Source: Microdochium bolleyi (Eukaryota; Ascomycota; Sordariomycetes; Xylariales; Microdochiaceae). From it: a stretch of DNA of 64,000 nt. The translations under genes were made by a program, and so were the position numbers. The stretch lies in the NCBI GenBank assembly GCA_001566295.1, contig KQ964259.1, positions 1-64,000 of the forward strand. Direction: 5' to 3'. The notes beneath the pieces were generated by a model that saw only the letters and a list, made by a program, of their open reading frames with translations, had not been told where the DNA came from and did no database searches. Shown here piece by piece: positions 1 to 9,954 of this stretch. Position 1 is the first letter of the stretch. Every line of letters starts with the position of its first letter.

Positions 1-1
1 C

Positions 2-490
2 GAGCGGATCGACGATGTCCTCTTTGCAAAGATTGGCGCGGCTTGTCTCTCCCTCGCCCAGAGCGTCCACGGCTTTGCCGAATCCTCCGGGCCCGGCCGG
101 CAGGTCCTCACGCAGGTGATCTGGACCGCCGTGTCCGACTCTGGCGGCCAACTCTCAGATACAGACATCGGCAGCGCGAAGACCAGCATACTGCAGCGAA
201 TCGGGTACCTCGTCCACTACCCGGACCCGGTCTACTTTGTCGACTACGTGTACCCTCCGGCCTCCTGCGATCCCCTGGAGCACCGCATCCGCCTCAGGAT
301 CCTCGACATCCTCCGCGCAGCCCTGATCGAGCCTTCCTTCTTCCGCTGCTCCGCGAGCGAGATGGTTGCTGCCGCACTCTCTGCAACATGGCGCCGCATC
401 TTCTCCCGCCCGTGGGCGCAGGATCTTAACCTGGTCCTTGGCCACCCGTACGCCGACATTGAATGGATTGCCGTCTTGTTGCAGGGTTGA
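2..490 (+). CDS. 3' end of an unrecognised protein-coding gene (runs in from the left edge)
   Basis: One frame is open from base 2 to a TGA at 488-490, about 162 residues, and its start lies outside the window. The C-terminal part has an alternating hydrophobic/charged helical look (RILDILRAALIEPSFF, then MVAAALSATW). This faintly recalls the C-terminal helices of cyclin-box folds, but no diagnostic motif is present, so I do not assign a function. An internal ATG at 116 gives the same frame, but the codons before it look equally coding, so it is probably not the start. Codon use is GC-rich at third positions, as in the confident genes further right. Confidence 0.55.
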   Translation, partial: ERIDDVLFAKIGAACLSLAQSVHGFAESSGPGRQVLTQVIWTAVSDSGGQLSDTDIGSAKTSILQRIGYLVHYPDPVYFVDYVYPPASCDPLEHRIRLRILDILRAALIEPSFFRCSASEMVAAALSATWRRIFSRPWAQDLNLVLGHPYADIEWIAVLLQG

Positions 491-2360
491 GGCAGTGGTC
501 TTGCAGCCAGTCAAGGCCGCTTGTCATCGTTGTCAACTTATTCTGGACACTAGGTAGCAGGCCACCTCTTGTATTTAACGCGTTGTCCGGGATGCACCGC
601 ACGTCCAAGAAACTGTAAGACCGATGTCCAACTGTGGCGCGACGTCGACACCGGCTCAGAACCAAAAGCGGGCTGGAACTCTATATGTTCACATCCCTGG
701 TGATCTTTCCATGGTGCTAGGTTCAGAAGTGTTCCTGTCGCTGTGCTGTCTGATAATGTCCTGGAACAGTTGTTCCATGATTCGCCAAAGTTAACCTAAC
801 CAAACCTATGCGGAGTGCATGAAGCACTTGATGAGTTCGTGATAGAAACAAGAAGGTGGCATGCGGGACAAGTGCGTGAGTTATACGCAGGGGAGATCCT
901 CGCTGCAGCCAAACGAGACTACACCGGCCAGTCCTGCTATACTGACCGGAGTTGGATTCCTGTAGATACTAGGCTAACTAATCATTTCTACGACTGAATA
1001 CTTTTTGATCTGTCGTTGTTAACTCCATGTCTTCGCGATTTATACTTGATAGCATGGACGAGTTGGACTCGAAGGCGGCAGCCTCCTTTTAGAGATGTAT
1101 CGTACCTCGGTATAATATAAATGTATACGCACCGGAGCAAGGCTGATACACCTGGCTTGCAGCGTATCCTGCTGGTTTCCCCGTGGGCTGACGAGTCACT
1201 CTTCGAATCTGAACAGAAATCATCACATCTTAGGCCTGCCCGATACACCGCAGATACACTCGGTCTCCCTGTCGCCGCGCCATTAGACAACGGCTGGCAC
1301 TTCTCAAACGACCTGGCCGATGTGCAGTAGTGGAGTAGACGCGCCATCGAGTGAAAAGGATTTCAAGCAGCTCGAGTCCGCAATACTGGAGGTTCGCACA
1401 CGAGATGCCCTCGCGACAAGACGATCTGAGAAGGCTATTTGAAGTGTGATAAGGCACAATTGGAGTTTCTGCTCGGCGTGGAGCACAACGAAGTAGCAGA
1501 AGCATCGTTACTCGCTGTGATGGTTGTTGCAAGGCTGAGCTAATACGTGGTTGGCTCCTTCTGGACCTGCAGCCGCTCCATAATAAATATTCCCCACCGC
1601 GGCCTAAGCGGCCGCGGTATCCGGTCTATCCGGTCCGGGGTGGATCTCCTTTAACAGCACCGGGAACAAGACAAGCAGTGCCGGGAGCGGCTTTAGACAG
1701 ATGCGGGCTTGTGCATGATATGCTAGTCATTGCACGCCTCCGTTGCGTCAGGTTCAAGGTGAGTGGCGGCAAGAGTCTCACTCTCTCCGCTGGTCGCATC
1801 TGCAAACACAAGTGCTCCTGCGGCACTCACCTGGACAACTGGGTGGGTATGGGCACGAAAAGGGGACCACCTCGACCCAGTCATGCAGAGCCAGCCTCAA
1901 GAACAACCAGCCGGATGATGCGCCGTAGTCCCGGTGAGTAACAAGCCTCGTTGCGACCGGTCAACAGACTCTGATAGGACCGGAGAGACAGTGACTTCCC
2001 CCACTACCCCCTTGTTAGCTGTAGACTGGTGCTCCGTGCTTACATAGATCCTCCGAAAGGCGGTGCTTAGGCGCCAGTTTTCGTTACGCCTCGTGGTCAG
2101 TTTCTTGACTATTGAATACCACGATGTTCCTTTGATGTACTGGCAACTTTGTGACAGGAAACAGAATCCTGTCGAGCGCCGAACACTTGTGTGAGTGGGG
2201 TTATGAGTGGGGCAATCAGCAGAGGTTGGGTGGGGCGGGCAGCTACGATGGACGGCACAGCCGCCATTGGCCTCCCTAACTCGTGCATCATGGGCCTGTG
2301 CTCCCACGAATCGTGAGGACTCCGTGAGAACTTAAGAACGCAGCAGAAGACACAACAAGG
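491..2360. other. Gene-poor stretch
   Basis: Only short overlapping ORFs on both strands, none with a recognisable motif or consistent codon use. A GC-rich perfect hairpin at 1596-1618 is the only structure I see. Confidence 0.5.
1596..1618. repeat. GC-rich perfect hairpin
   Basis: ACCGCGGCC (1596-1604) pairs with GGCCGCGGT (1610-1618) across a 5-base loop. No gene lies close by. It could be the end of a small mobile element or chance in GC-rich sequence. Confidence 0.5.
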
Positions 2361-2770
2361 GTGTCGAGTAATGCTCAGCACGTCCAAAAGTCTTCAGTCC
2401 TGTCACAGGCGCGGGTCATGCCTCCCGCAATGTCGTCAAAAGCGGCTTCCGATTTTCTCCAAGTTTTCCTACCTAAGGAAGACTTAAAGGACCAAATAGA
2501 TGCGACGCAGCAGTTACAGGCAGAAACGAGTCAAAATAGTAGTCGCGCGAGGAGGACAGAGACGCGCGCGCGACGCTGTGGCGTCTGCGGGGAGCCTGGC
2601 CATAATGCGCGTACCTGTCAGAAAGTTGAGTCTGCCTCTGAAGAAGAGGATTCTGAATAGTTTGAATTGATTTAAGGCGTTGTGGTTGAATTAACTTATA
2701 CATTGTCGTACGAGTGCTCGGAAGGTGGGCGGGCCACCCGTGTGGGCGGGTCACCCGTGTGGTACGTTAA
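2361..2770 (+). mobile_element. Pogo/Fot1-type transposon remnant, copy 1 (3' end only)
   Basis: The open frame 2361-2660 encodes the extreme C-terminus of a pogo-type transposase. Around codon 70 it has a CCHC zinc knuckle (CGVCGEPGHNARTC) and then an acidic tail ending in SEEEDSE. The non-coding 3' end (2661-2770) carries CACCCGTGTGG-type terminal repeats and ends in TACGTTA. The same knuckle and 3' sequence recur, diverged, at about 3919-4173 plus 5856-5896. The DDE catalytic core and the 5' inverted repeat are absent, so this is a dead 5'-truncated copy. The frame opens at a GTG, not a true start codon. Confidence 0.8.
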
Positions 2771-2788
2771 GCAGCGATAAGAAATGGC

Positions 2789-3283
2789 TGTGACAACCCG
2801 ACCAACAGGTCGCAAGATCGGGCCAAGGACAAGGGCAGGTCATGCACGCGGTCTCTTATGTAATCACCCCATTACGTCAGCAAAGAAGGAACAGGGTTGG
2901 ATATGTTGGATCGGCCAGGACACGGCATATCCAGGCATATCCAGTTGGATATGTTGGATCGGGCGGATCACTGCATATCCCGCATATCCAGAACGATCCA
3001 ACGAAGCGCACGATGAAGGACAAAGGATATATAGTTGTGATGGATTCCCTAGACAGACAGTCATTACCTGTGTACTTCAGCGATCAATCTAAGTATCATT
3101 CTCACACATCACTTGAACCAGTCACTCAATTGACGAGAGTGGTATCTCTTCCAAGAGACACGGCAACACCCAGAGAAAGCGACATTCGACAGGGAGTGAT
3201 ATTGCGACGGCTCTACCTACCCGCAGGACAGCAACCCACCGAAGCCCGACCGGACGGTTGACCCCGGAGGTCGGATCGTGACA
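2789..3283. mobile_element. Candidate solo LTR of a gypsy-type retrotransposon
   Basis: About 495 bp bounded by TGTGACAACCCGACC and ...GGATCGTGACA, the TGT...ACA ends common in fungal Ty3/gypsy LTRs. Inside are repeated TTGGATATGTTGGATCG and CATATCCAG motifs (2897-2990) and a TATATA near 3038. Flanking 5-mers (ATGGC left, CCACC right) do not match, so a simple insertion with target duplication is not shown. Inter-element recombination could explain this. No internal retrotransposon coding region remains. Confidence 0.45.
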
Positions 3284-3284
3284 C

Positions 3285-4101
3285 CACCATTCCGTCGATT
3301 TCGAGCTCTACTGCAAGGAACAGAACATCTTAACGCTCTGTATGCCTGCTCATTCATCACATAAGCTCCAGCCTCTCGATGTTGGGTGCTTTAGCCCTCT
3401 CAAACGGGCGTACGGCAAAGAAATCGAGGGTCTTATGCGGGCGCATATTACCCACATCTCAAAGGAGGACTTCCTCCCAGCCTTTTATAAGGCGTACGAC
3501 GCTACGATGCCAAAGTCAAACATCCAGGCAGGCTTTAGAGCAACTGGCCTAGTACCGTACGACCCGAATTATGTGGTTTCGCAGCTGGATGTGAAGTTTC
3601 ACACGCCGACACCGCCAGGTTCCTCTGCTGGACTGCTACCCCCTTGGGTTTCGAAGACGCCGAACAACCCAATTGAGGCCGAATCGCAGACGGAGTATAT
3701 CAAAAATCGCATCGTACGACACCAGAATAGCTCTCCTTCGTCTATTATTGAGAGCCTGCGGCAGCTTAATAAAGGAATCACAATAATGGTGCATGAGCAG
3801 ACCCTTATGCGCCACGACCTGGCCGAACTTCGAGATGCAAACGACCGCCTTAGCCGCCGTCGTCGTACGAAAAAAAAACAGCTATAGAAAGGAGGGTCCC
3901 TAACAATTGATCAGGCAAAAGATTTGAAGGCTCAAATCGACGCGACGGAGCAGTTAAGGGCGGAAACGAGTCAGAATACTGGTCGTACGAGGAGGCCAGA
4001 AACGCGCGCGCGACGATGTGGCGTCTGCGGCGAGCCCGGCCATAATGCTCGTACGTGTCAGAAAGTTGAGTCTGCCTCTGGAGAAGAGGATTCCTCATAG
4101 T
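3285..4101 (+). pseudogene. Pogo/Fot1-type transposase remnant, copy 2
   Basis: The frame enters at 3285 and continues through 3342-3887. It encodes the C-terminal third of a DDE_1/pogo transposase: the conserved MPAHSSHKLQPLDVGCF block, then the GFRATGLVPYDP block and a basic coiled segment. After a stop at 3885-3887 the same frame resumes to 4101 and encodes the zinc knuckle CGVCGEPGHNARTC and acidic tail, as in copy 1. The N-terminal HTH region and the first catalytic aspartates are missing, and an in-frame TGA sits at 3279, at the junction with the candidate LTR. Its 3' terminal repeat was split by the element at 4174-5855. Non-functional. Confidence 0.85.
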
Positions 4102-4173
4102 TTCAATTGATTTAAGGCGTTGTGGTTGAAATCTCTTATACATTGTCGTACGAGTTGCTAGAAGGTGACCCGT

Positions 4174-4207
4174 CACCATCTCCGGTTTGAAGGTGGCACA
4201 CCTAGCG
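4174..4207 (+). repeat. Left terminal inverted repeat
   Basis: 34 bp starting CACCATCTCCGG and ending CACACCTAGCG. It is the exact reverse complement of 5822-5855. Confidence 0.85.
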
Positions 4208-4267
4208 CCAAGACGCTAACCACCAAAATGCAGGGATACGCGCCCCAACTGTTGTTGACATCGCGAA

Positions 4268-5736
4268 ATGGCACGCGATGCCATCACCGTCATTCTTACT
4301 ATTGTTACAATTGATTTACGCTGTTCTGTAGAGCAGGCAATTCTACACACGCTCGTTATCACCGCTTCCTTGAATCTCTTTCCTGGACCAAGAATCGCAA
4401 TGCCCGGCCCAGAGCATGTCACACCTCGGCGGGCACGCCCCCTTTGGACCATATGGTGGCTCCAAAAGCGCGGCCTCCTCAAGACCAGCAAAACAGGCAC
4501 TGCAACGCACAACGACAACGGCGACAGGCTCTACTCGAAGCTCGAGGTCTTCGCAGACTTCGACGTACCTAGAAGCGCTGGAATGCGCTGGCTCAGTGCT
4601 ATTCCTAAAGGTCTGCGCGAGCAAAACGACTACGAGGAGGAGGCCTCTCCATCACCTCCACCATCACCATCTCCGTCAAAACACCAACCTCAAGACATCG
4701 ATTACTATATGCGCCGTACTGCCCACAACCCTCTAGTCGAAAACCGACGCGGCAGGCGTGTTGAATTTACTGTTGAAGATGGTCTGCACCTGCATCATTG
4801 GCTCCTCGACCTCCACGACGCTGATAAATGGCAGGGTCACCGTCTACCGTGGTCGATCGCAGCAGTCGAGTCAGGCCTCGAGGTCAACTGTACAGAGGCC
4901 GCAATTCGCGATCGCATGCGCGACAGCTTCAAGTACCATACCTGCAAATCGACAGTCAAGGACGGCCTCAACAACAGCGCCAAGAAAGCCCGAATTCGAT
5001 GGGTTCAGGACCGCCTTCGAGAGGGCAAGTACGACAACGACAAGTGGCTCAAAACCACCTTCTCAATGGACGACGTGCACTTCGGATTCCAACCATCCCT
5101 GACCACCAAAGTCCACCGCCGGCCTGAAGATAAGTACGAATGGTGGACCGTACAGGCAGAGGAGGCTACCAAGAAGAAAAAGAAGCTCAAGAACGCCAAG
5201 AACACTATAAAGAACAAGGAGAAAGACCCCCAGGGCGCCCAAGAGCTAGAGGACGAGAATGAGCAAACCCTCCTACATGCAGTGTGCGCAGTCGGCTATA
5301 ACTTCAGGTCGAAGTTATATTGGTACACAATACCTACGAACAAAAATGGCAAAATGGCGTCGAGCGTCTTGATTCCAATCCTACAGCAATTATACAGCGA
5401 GATCGAAAATCATTTAGGTCATCAGTCTTTCCGCATCCAATGCGATAGTGACTCCTCCCACAACTCGCAGGAGACTCAAAAATGGCTCAAAGACAATAAT
5501 CGTGAACTCATCATTGGCCCGGGCCTTTCTCCTGACCTCAATTGGATCGAAACAAACATCAGGAGAGTCAAATATCATGTCAAAACACGCCTCATTTGAC
5601 AACAAAAGACCTAGAGAACATAATCGACGAGGGCTGGCGTAAAGTGGCTCAAAAGAAGCTCAACGACGACGTTGCGAGTCTCAAAGAGAGGCTCGAACAA
5701 GTGCTCAAAGCAGGTGGTGACCGTATTGCGTACTGA
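4268..5736 (+). pseudogene. Tc1/mariner-type DDE transposase, frameshifted near its end
   Basis: A long frame (4268-5599, 443 residues) has a Pro/Ser-rich linker (about residues 125-140), a central helical region and the DDE catalytic core. The core shows FSMDDVHF around residue 270, then QCDSDSSHNSQETQKWL and finally GLSPDLNWIE close to the end of the frame. It stops at 5597-5599, yet the expected C-terminal helix (TTKDLENIIDEGWRKV and onward) continues in another frame to a stop at 5734-5736. A single-base shift near 5595 therefore separates catalytic core and tail. A basic tract KKKKKLKNAKN lies between the first two acidic positions. The first acidic motif has DD where most relatives have DE. 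The N-terminal helix-turn-helix is not clearly recognisable. Probably inactive. Confidence 0.8.
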
Positions 5737-5821
5737 TTGGAGGAGGCTTTATAAATTTCCACTTATATATGCAATTTGTATGGTCAAATGAAAGAATTGT
5801 TAGTACAACCCTGTAAATCCA

Positions 5822-5855
5822 CGCTAGGTGTGCCACCTTCAAACCGGAGATGGTG
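5822..5855 (-). repeat. Right terminal inverted repeat
   Basis: Perfect 34-bp inverse of 4174-4207. It is followed by CCCGT, which also immediately precedes the left repeat. Confidence 0.85.
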
Positions 5856-5896
5856 CCCGTTCACCCGTGTGGCCCGCTCACCCGTGGATTACGTTA
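5856..5896 (+). mobile_element. Severed 3' terminal repeat of pogo copy 2
   Basis: CCCGTTCACCCGTGTGGCCC... ending TACGTTA matches the 3' end of copy 1 at about 2731-2770. It was cut off from the rest of copy 2 by the nested element. Confidence 0.75.
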
Positions 5897-7106
5897 TGTA
5901 CCGATCACTAATTTACTTTACAAAGCATGTTTAGAGATCAAATATAGTTCCACAGCTATGCCCCGCCCCAATTGTCAGGTGTAGTCACTACCTCCTAGCG
6001 TAGAGCTCGATACTGCTGTGTTCAGCTCTATCTCTTTTTCTTTGTTTCTCCGCCTTAGCCACTGCCTTTGCGTTACTAAGGCTACTACCTGTGTTGAGCG
6101 TGCGGCTACGCAAGCAGGGTTGGGATATTACCCCGCAATGGAGCCTGGGTGCGGGGCACGCAGTTTGTCCCCCCGTGCTGCTGGCTAAATCTGCTCGCTG
6201 CACAGAACTAAAGGGACCTTTACAGCTGACTTATGATTACCTGCAATTACTTTTTTCTGGACTTGGAGTTCTGGACGATGATGATTTCTTTAGGATGCCT
6301 GAATGGCTTAGTAATGGACTCAGTTGCGTTCCACAGGTCTTACTGCCTATAGTTCGTTGAGATCCTGAAAATCGTACGTAAGATGCAATTATACAGAACA
6401 AAGTATAACCAGTTACGTAGCTCGGTCACGGCCAACAACGCTGCTAGAGTACAATACAAATTGTTATCACTATCTCGACCTCAATATGACCGTCGAATCC
6501 GACAAGTCCCTTACCTCGAAAGGAACCATTACGAACCCTCAAAACAAGTTCGTGCCGTCGACTCTCAAGCTATGGGCCAACTTTCTTAAGCAGCAAAGGT
6601 CAATCTACGGAAGACTGTATTCGAAATATCCTGTAGACAAGCAGGTACTCGAAAGCACCACGTTCCTGGTAGAACTTGGCGGACGACTGGCCAAGAAGAA
6701 GGTTGCGAACGAACGCGATCTCGAATATGTCCAGCACAACATTGTCGAACACCCATCGCTAACATTGTCGAACCGCTCAGAGACCAGGAGGCGGCAAAAC
6801 GATTCTTCGCTCTAAGACACGGAGACATGGGGTTTTCAACTTACTACTTTCAATAGGCTGCTGTCTCTGCACAGCGCCGTCTGAGAAGGACTGTGTATCT
6901 ACACTCCGACTGTGAGTAGGGTCGTGGTTGGCAAGACTTGGAGTGGTTAACAGCATAAGCATACAGCGATCATGCCTATGATGAAATATTAATTAATGCC
7001 AGATGTCATCAACACTGGAGCTGCCGGCAATCTGTTTGCATGAGTGCCATTGGTTGCTCTTGTCGCGGGATTAGATGACAAAGCTGGAGCTCCTCGCAAA
7101 CCCCTC
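5897..7106. other. Intergenic, with one weak ORF
   Basis: An open frame at 6486-6815 (+) contains a moderately protein-like stretch (TLKLWANFLKQQRSIYGRLYSKYP, with a Lys/Arg-rich end). It has no recognised motif, and no exon structure could be built around it. It may be a decayed gene or chance. Confidence 0.4.
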
Positions 7107-8024
7107 TCAAAACAGCTCTGCAACCAGCTCGAAACAAAAGCTACGAGACGCTAAAAGTTGCTTCGCCGTCTTCATAATGTACTCTTGTATTGGCGGGCTC
7201 TCGCAGGTGCCGTGGCGCAGGATCTCCGTCTTGAGCGAGAAGATCTCATTGCGCAGGTATTCGACGTCCGCTCTGAGGATGTTGTTCTTTTCCGAGAGCT
7301 GGCTCTCTTTCTCCCGTAACTTCTCTATCTCTTTTTTCGTCTTGTTGCGGTATTTGGTCGCAGCGGTCCTGTTCCTCTCTCGTATTGTTTTTTTCTTACT
7401 CCTAGTACCTCCGGTGGCGATAGTAGTGGAAGCACTAGGGCTGTCAATTTCTATCTTCACTGCCGTTGTGGTTGTTTGTGGTCTTGACGCAGATGAGCTT
7501 GCTCTCCGTTTTGATCGGGTGATTTGTGACTTTATCCTGTGTTGTTGCGGCTGTTGATATTTGTGGTGTCTTGACGAGGGGGACTCAGTACCAACGTCGT
7601 CTGGGCTTGTGTGCGTGGAGGCTGGGACAGCGTCGGAAAAGATGCCGGGCAGGCTGTCAGGTGATACAGGCCACGACTGTATGCTCGAAGCGATATCGTT
7701 TATCACGTGGGTGTTGAGCTCGGCAGGGCCAAGCGTGTCAAACTGCATTGTGTCGTGTGGTTGTATCGACATGTCGTATTGTCGCGAGCAGAGCCCTATG
7801 GGGAAATTGTGGTTGTATCCCGCAGGCATCTGACCCGAGGTGTTGTCGACGGGTATCCAGGAGGTATCGCCAAAGCTGTCGGAAGAGTGATCGTAGCTTT
7901 GGACGGCCCAATCGGATGTTGTGTTCTCTTGTATCTCTTGTGGTAAAAGACCCATGCTAGTGGGTGACAGGTTCTTCATATTGGTCGAGGACAATTGGCT
8001 GTAGTCGTGTCTTTGGCACTGCAT
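7107..8024 (-). CDS. bZIP transcription factor
   Basis: 305 residues, intronless as read. The first 200 residues are Ser/Thr/Gln-rich and disordered, as in activation domains. A basic region at about 209-231 contains the bZIP signature NRTAATKYR (Asn218 and Arg226, the invariant N-x7-R). It runs directly into a leucine zipper with heptad leucines at 236, 243, 250, 257 and 264. A Cys-containing tail (HGTCESPPIQEYI) follows, as in many fungal ATF/CREB-like proteins. It should bind DNA as a dimer in the nucleus; target genes cannot be read from the sequence. The ATG at 8022-8024 is the first in frame. An overlapping frame beginning at an ATG at 8094 (MQSQPFSFRQ...) also looks protein-like, so an upstream exon or uORF is possible. 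Confidence 0.88.
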   Translation of the reverse strand: MQCQRHDYSQLSSTNMKNLSPTSMGLLPQEIQENTTSDWAVQSYDHSSDSFGDTSWIPVDNTSGQMPAGYNHNFPIGLCSRQYDMSIQPHDTMQFDTLGPAELNTHVINDIASSIQSWPVSPDSLPGIFSDAVPASTHTSPDDVGTESPSSRHHKYQQPQQHRIKSQITRSKRRASSSASRPQTTTTAVKIEIDSPSASTTIATGGTRSKKKTIRERNRTAATKYRNKTKKEIEKLREKESQLSEKNNILRADVEYLRNEIFSLKTEILRHGTCESPPIQEYIMKTAKQLLASRSFCFELVAELF

Positions 8025-8916
8025 CGACGCAGATATCTCGTGGTGGAGGTGTTATTGCGTGTGGTTGTCGGAATGAGAAGGGCTGACTCTGCATGTTTTG
8101 GTGATGGTGATGCTGTTGGCGTAGTGTAGATGTAAGAGTCGAAACTAATACCACTGGTAGGGAGACTTGGTTGAGCTGCTCAAGGTACAGGCTCTTTTGT
8201 AGGAGCTGACTGCCCGCCATGGAAGTCCAGCGACAAGTCAATGTGGGCATTTGCCGGATTTTTAAGAGTAGTAACTGCGAATCCGCGGAAAGGCGCGAAG
8301 GAGCAGCAAGCAACGGGTAGGCAGGAGCAAGAGCTCCGGTGGCGAGCTTCCCCACCCCACCACCCCAATACGGGTACACATGGCCATTGGCCAGGCGGCA
8401 GCACAGTCCCCGGCGCCCAAGCACTGTCAGTGGCCGCACCGCCCACGATCTCGATGACACGTTTGCCTTCAGCTAAAGGATCGCATTCTCATGTTTCCCA
8501 TCTTTGACCCTGATCTGCACTGACTTTCTTTGCCCTCGCCATCGCGTGTTATTCCAGTATGCACATCATGTCAGGTTTCCACCCACGCTGGCTTACGCGC
8601 TGGGCCGTTTCTCTTTCTAGATCTCTCAGCCACTAAGCAGCGGGATCTAGTTGTTACGACCTGCACATATGGCCGGGCTTCGGCTAGGTAGACATAAAAG
8701 TTCCACCTTCCTGTAGTAGCGTCTTGGCCAGCTAGACACGTTCCTCAGATTCAAGAGTGGTCGCTACACGAACGAAAATGCGGTATCCAAAATATGCATA
8801 ACGTCCACTAGGCCATACACACGGCTTTCTCACCACCCCAAGCGCGGGTGATGACAGTCGGGAGCCACAAAATCCATTCTCATGGCCGCTTACCCTTCAT
8901 GCCGACGGTCTGCTCC
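8025..8916. other. Upstream region of the bZIP gene
   Basis: It contains the alternative minus-strand frame 7957-8460, which may be a 5' exon or upstream ORF of the bZIP gene. Otherwise nothing recognisable. Confidence 0.4.
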
Positions 8917-9579
8917 TTAGTCGGCCCAGATTGTGCCGTGACGAGCCTCAGGTATTTTGCTTCGCCGAGTGCCGAGGCTGCCTCGAGCTGACTTCATGGG
9001 TTGCGATCCGTCCTGCTGCACATGGATGCTTCCTGGGTATGGCATCGTCTGGCGTGTCGACATCTTGAACTTGACCATCGAAAGGGTCTGTGGGGAGAAG
9101 GTACGGGCGGCCTGGATGGCAGAAGGCTGATATGGGCGGCTTATACTGCCGCGGCAGGACTTGAGGACGGACTGGGCATCACCTAAAACCCGCAGGCGGA
9201 AGAGGATGCCGAGAGCCTCGCCCATGGGTGCGGTGCGCATTATGTGGAGGAGCTCGCCCTGGCGCTTGTGAACCCCGAGGGACTGCTTCAAGATATCAGC
9301 GCTGTAGAAGCAATGGACCTGGCGCTTGGCACAGAGGCTGCACCTTGGCCGGCTCCGGTCGCACTTTGGAGGGGAGAGGCCATGGTCAGCGGAGAACAGG
9401 CAGGAGGGCATAGTGAAAGGAAGAAGAGGAGGCTTACACGACTCTTGTGGCTGCGGCAGCGGGTCACAGGCGCCCGAGTTCTGGCGGCGGCCTGCGGCTG
9501 ACTTGGCGGAAGCGTCGGTGGTGGTATTGCCGGGCTCTCGGGGAGCCGGTAGCAATGGCCGAAGGTTGGCACCACTCAT
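8917..9579 (-). pseudogene. Zn2Cys6 transcription factor, short and broken by a 1-base insertion
   Basis: The frame from the ATG at 9579 reads toward a fungal zinc cluster (GACDP...). A probable 74-bp intron (9364-9437; GTAAGC donor, CTGAC branch, AAAG acceptor) splits the cluster, and the second half resumes as CDRSRPRCSLCAKRQVHC. The cysteines fit CX2CX6CX6CX2CX6C exactly if one C is removed from the CCC run at about 9463-9465 (GGG on the plus strand). As written, the frame is shifted between the first and second cysteine. Downstream is a helical stretch (GEALGILFRLRVLGDAQSVLKSC) like those after zinc clusters, but the protein ends after about 60 more residues with no fungal-specific middle-homology domain. 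It is either a pseudogene or a sequencing error in a very short regulator. A functional copy would be a nuclear DNA-binding regulator. Confidence 0.7.
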
Positions 9580-9954
9580 GGGTAGAGCGAGGTCGTGGCT
9601 AGCCAGCAGGCTTGAGGCTTGCGACGCTGCAGGAGAGGCGTGGGAGAATTGGCGGGGCGGGCAGCTGGGGGACTGGGTTGGCTAGTGCTTAGTGCCGCCA
9701 GAAGACGTGTCGCATGGAGTGCCGGGACAGTAAGAGTAAAGCAATGCTCTGATGTATTCCGTAAGCGATGATCAGAAATCGGAGCGCGACAGCACTAGGA
9801 GATCGGCAGTCCGTCTCTCAACACTCATAAACAGGATGTTCAACAGACATATCTAGTGGGAAATAGTGCAGCCTTGAAACAGATATTGAGTGAGTACCAA
9901 AGTACTCACTCAGACACTACATTAATATGCTAAACAGGAACTCCGATGGATCAG
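9580..9954. other. Intergenic region between two minus-strand genes
   Basis: It holds the hairpin at 9887-9912, close to the 3' end of the chromo-domain gene. Nothing else is recognised. Confidence 0.5.
9887..9912. repeat. 11-bp perfect hairpin in the 3' region of the chromo-domain gene
   Basis: TGAGTGAGTAC (9887-9897) and GTACTCACTCA (9902-9912) are perfect complements across a 4-base loop. The hairpin begins about 43 bases past the stop codon of the minus-strand gene ending at 9955. Confidence 0.6.

Larger units (their letters stand above)
4174..5855 (+). mobile_element. Tc1/mariner-type DNA transposon nested inside pogo copy 2
   Basis: Bounded by 34-bp perfect inverted repeats (4174-4207 and 5822-5855). 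It contains one transposase-like reading frame. Removing it together with one CCCGT (4169-4173 or 5856-5860) rejoins the 3' end of pogo copy 2 so that it aligns with copy 1. This shows that the element inserted after the pogo copy. Length is 1682 bp, normal for a Tc1-class element. Confidence 0.8.

Noticed and set aside
3259..3272. GACCCCGGAGGTCG also present near 39239-39252
   Set aside because: Only about 14 bp shared and nothing else around it aligns; likely chance palindrome.
7075..7557. 160-residue plus-strand ORF rich in hydrophobic residues
   Set aside because: Antisense to the bZIP basic-leucine zipper region. The apparent membrane helices come from reversed Lys/Glu codons.
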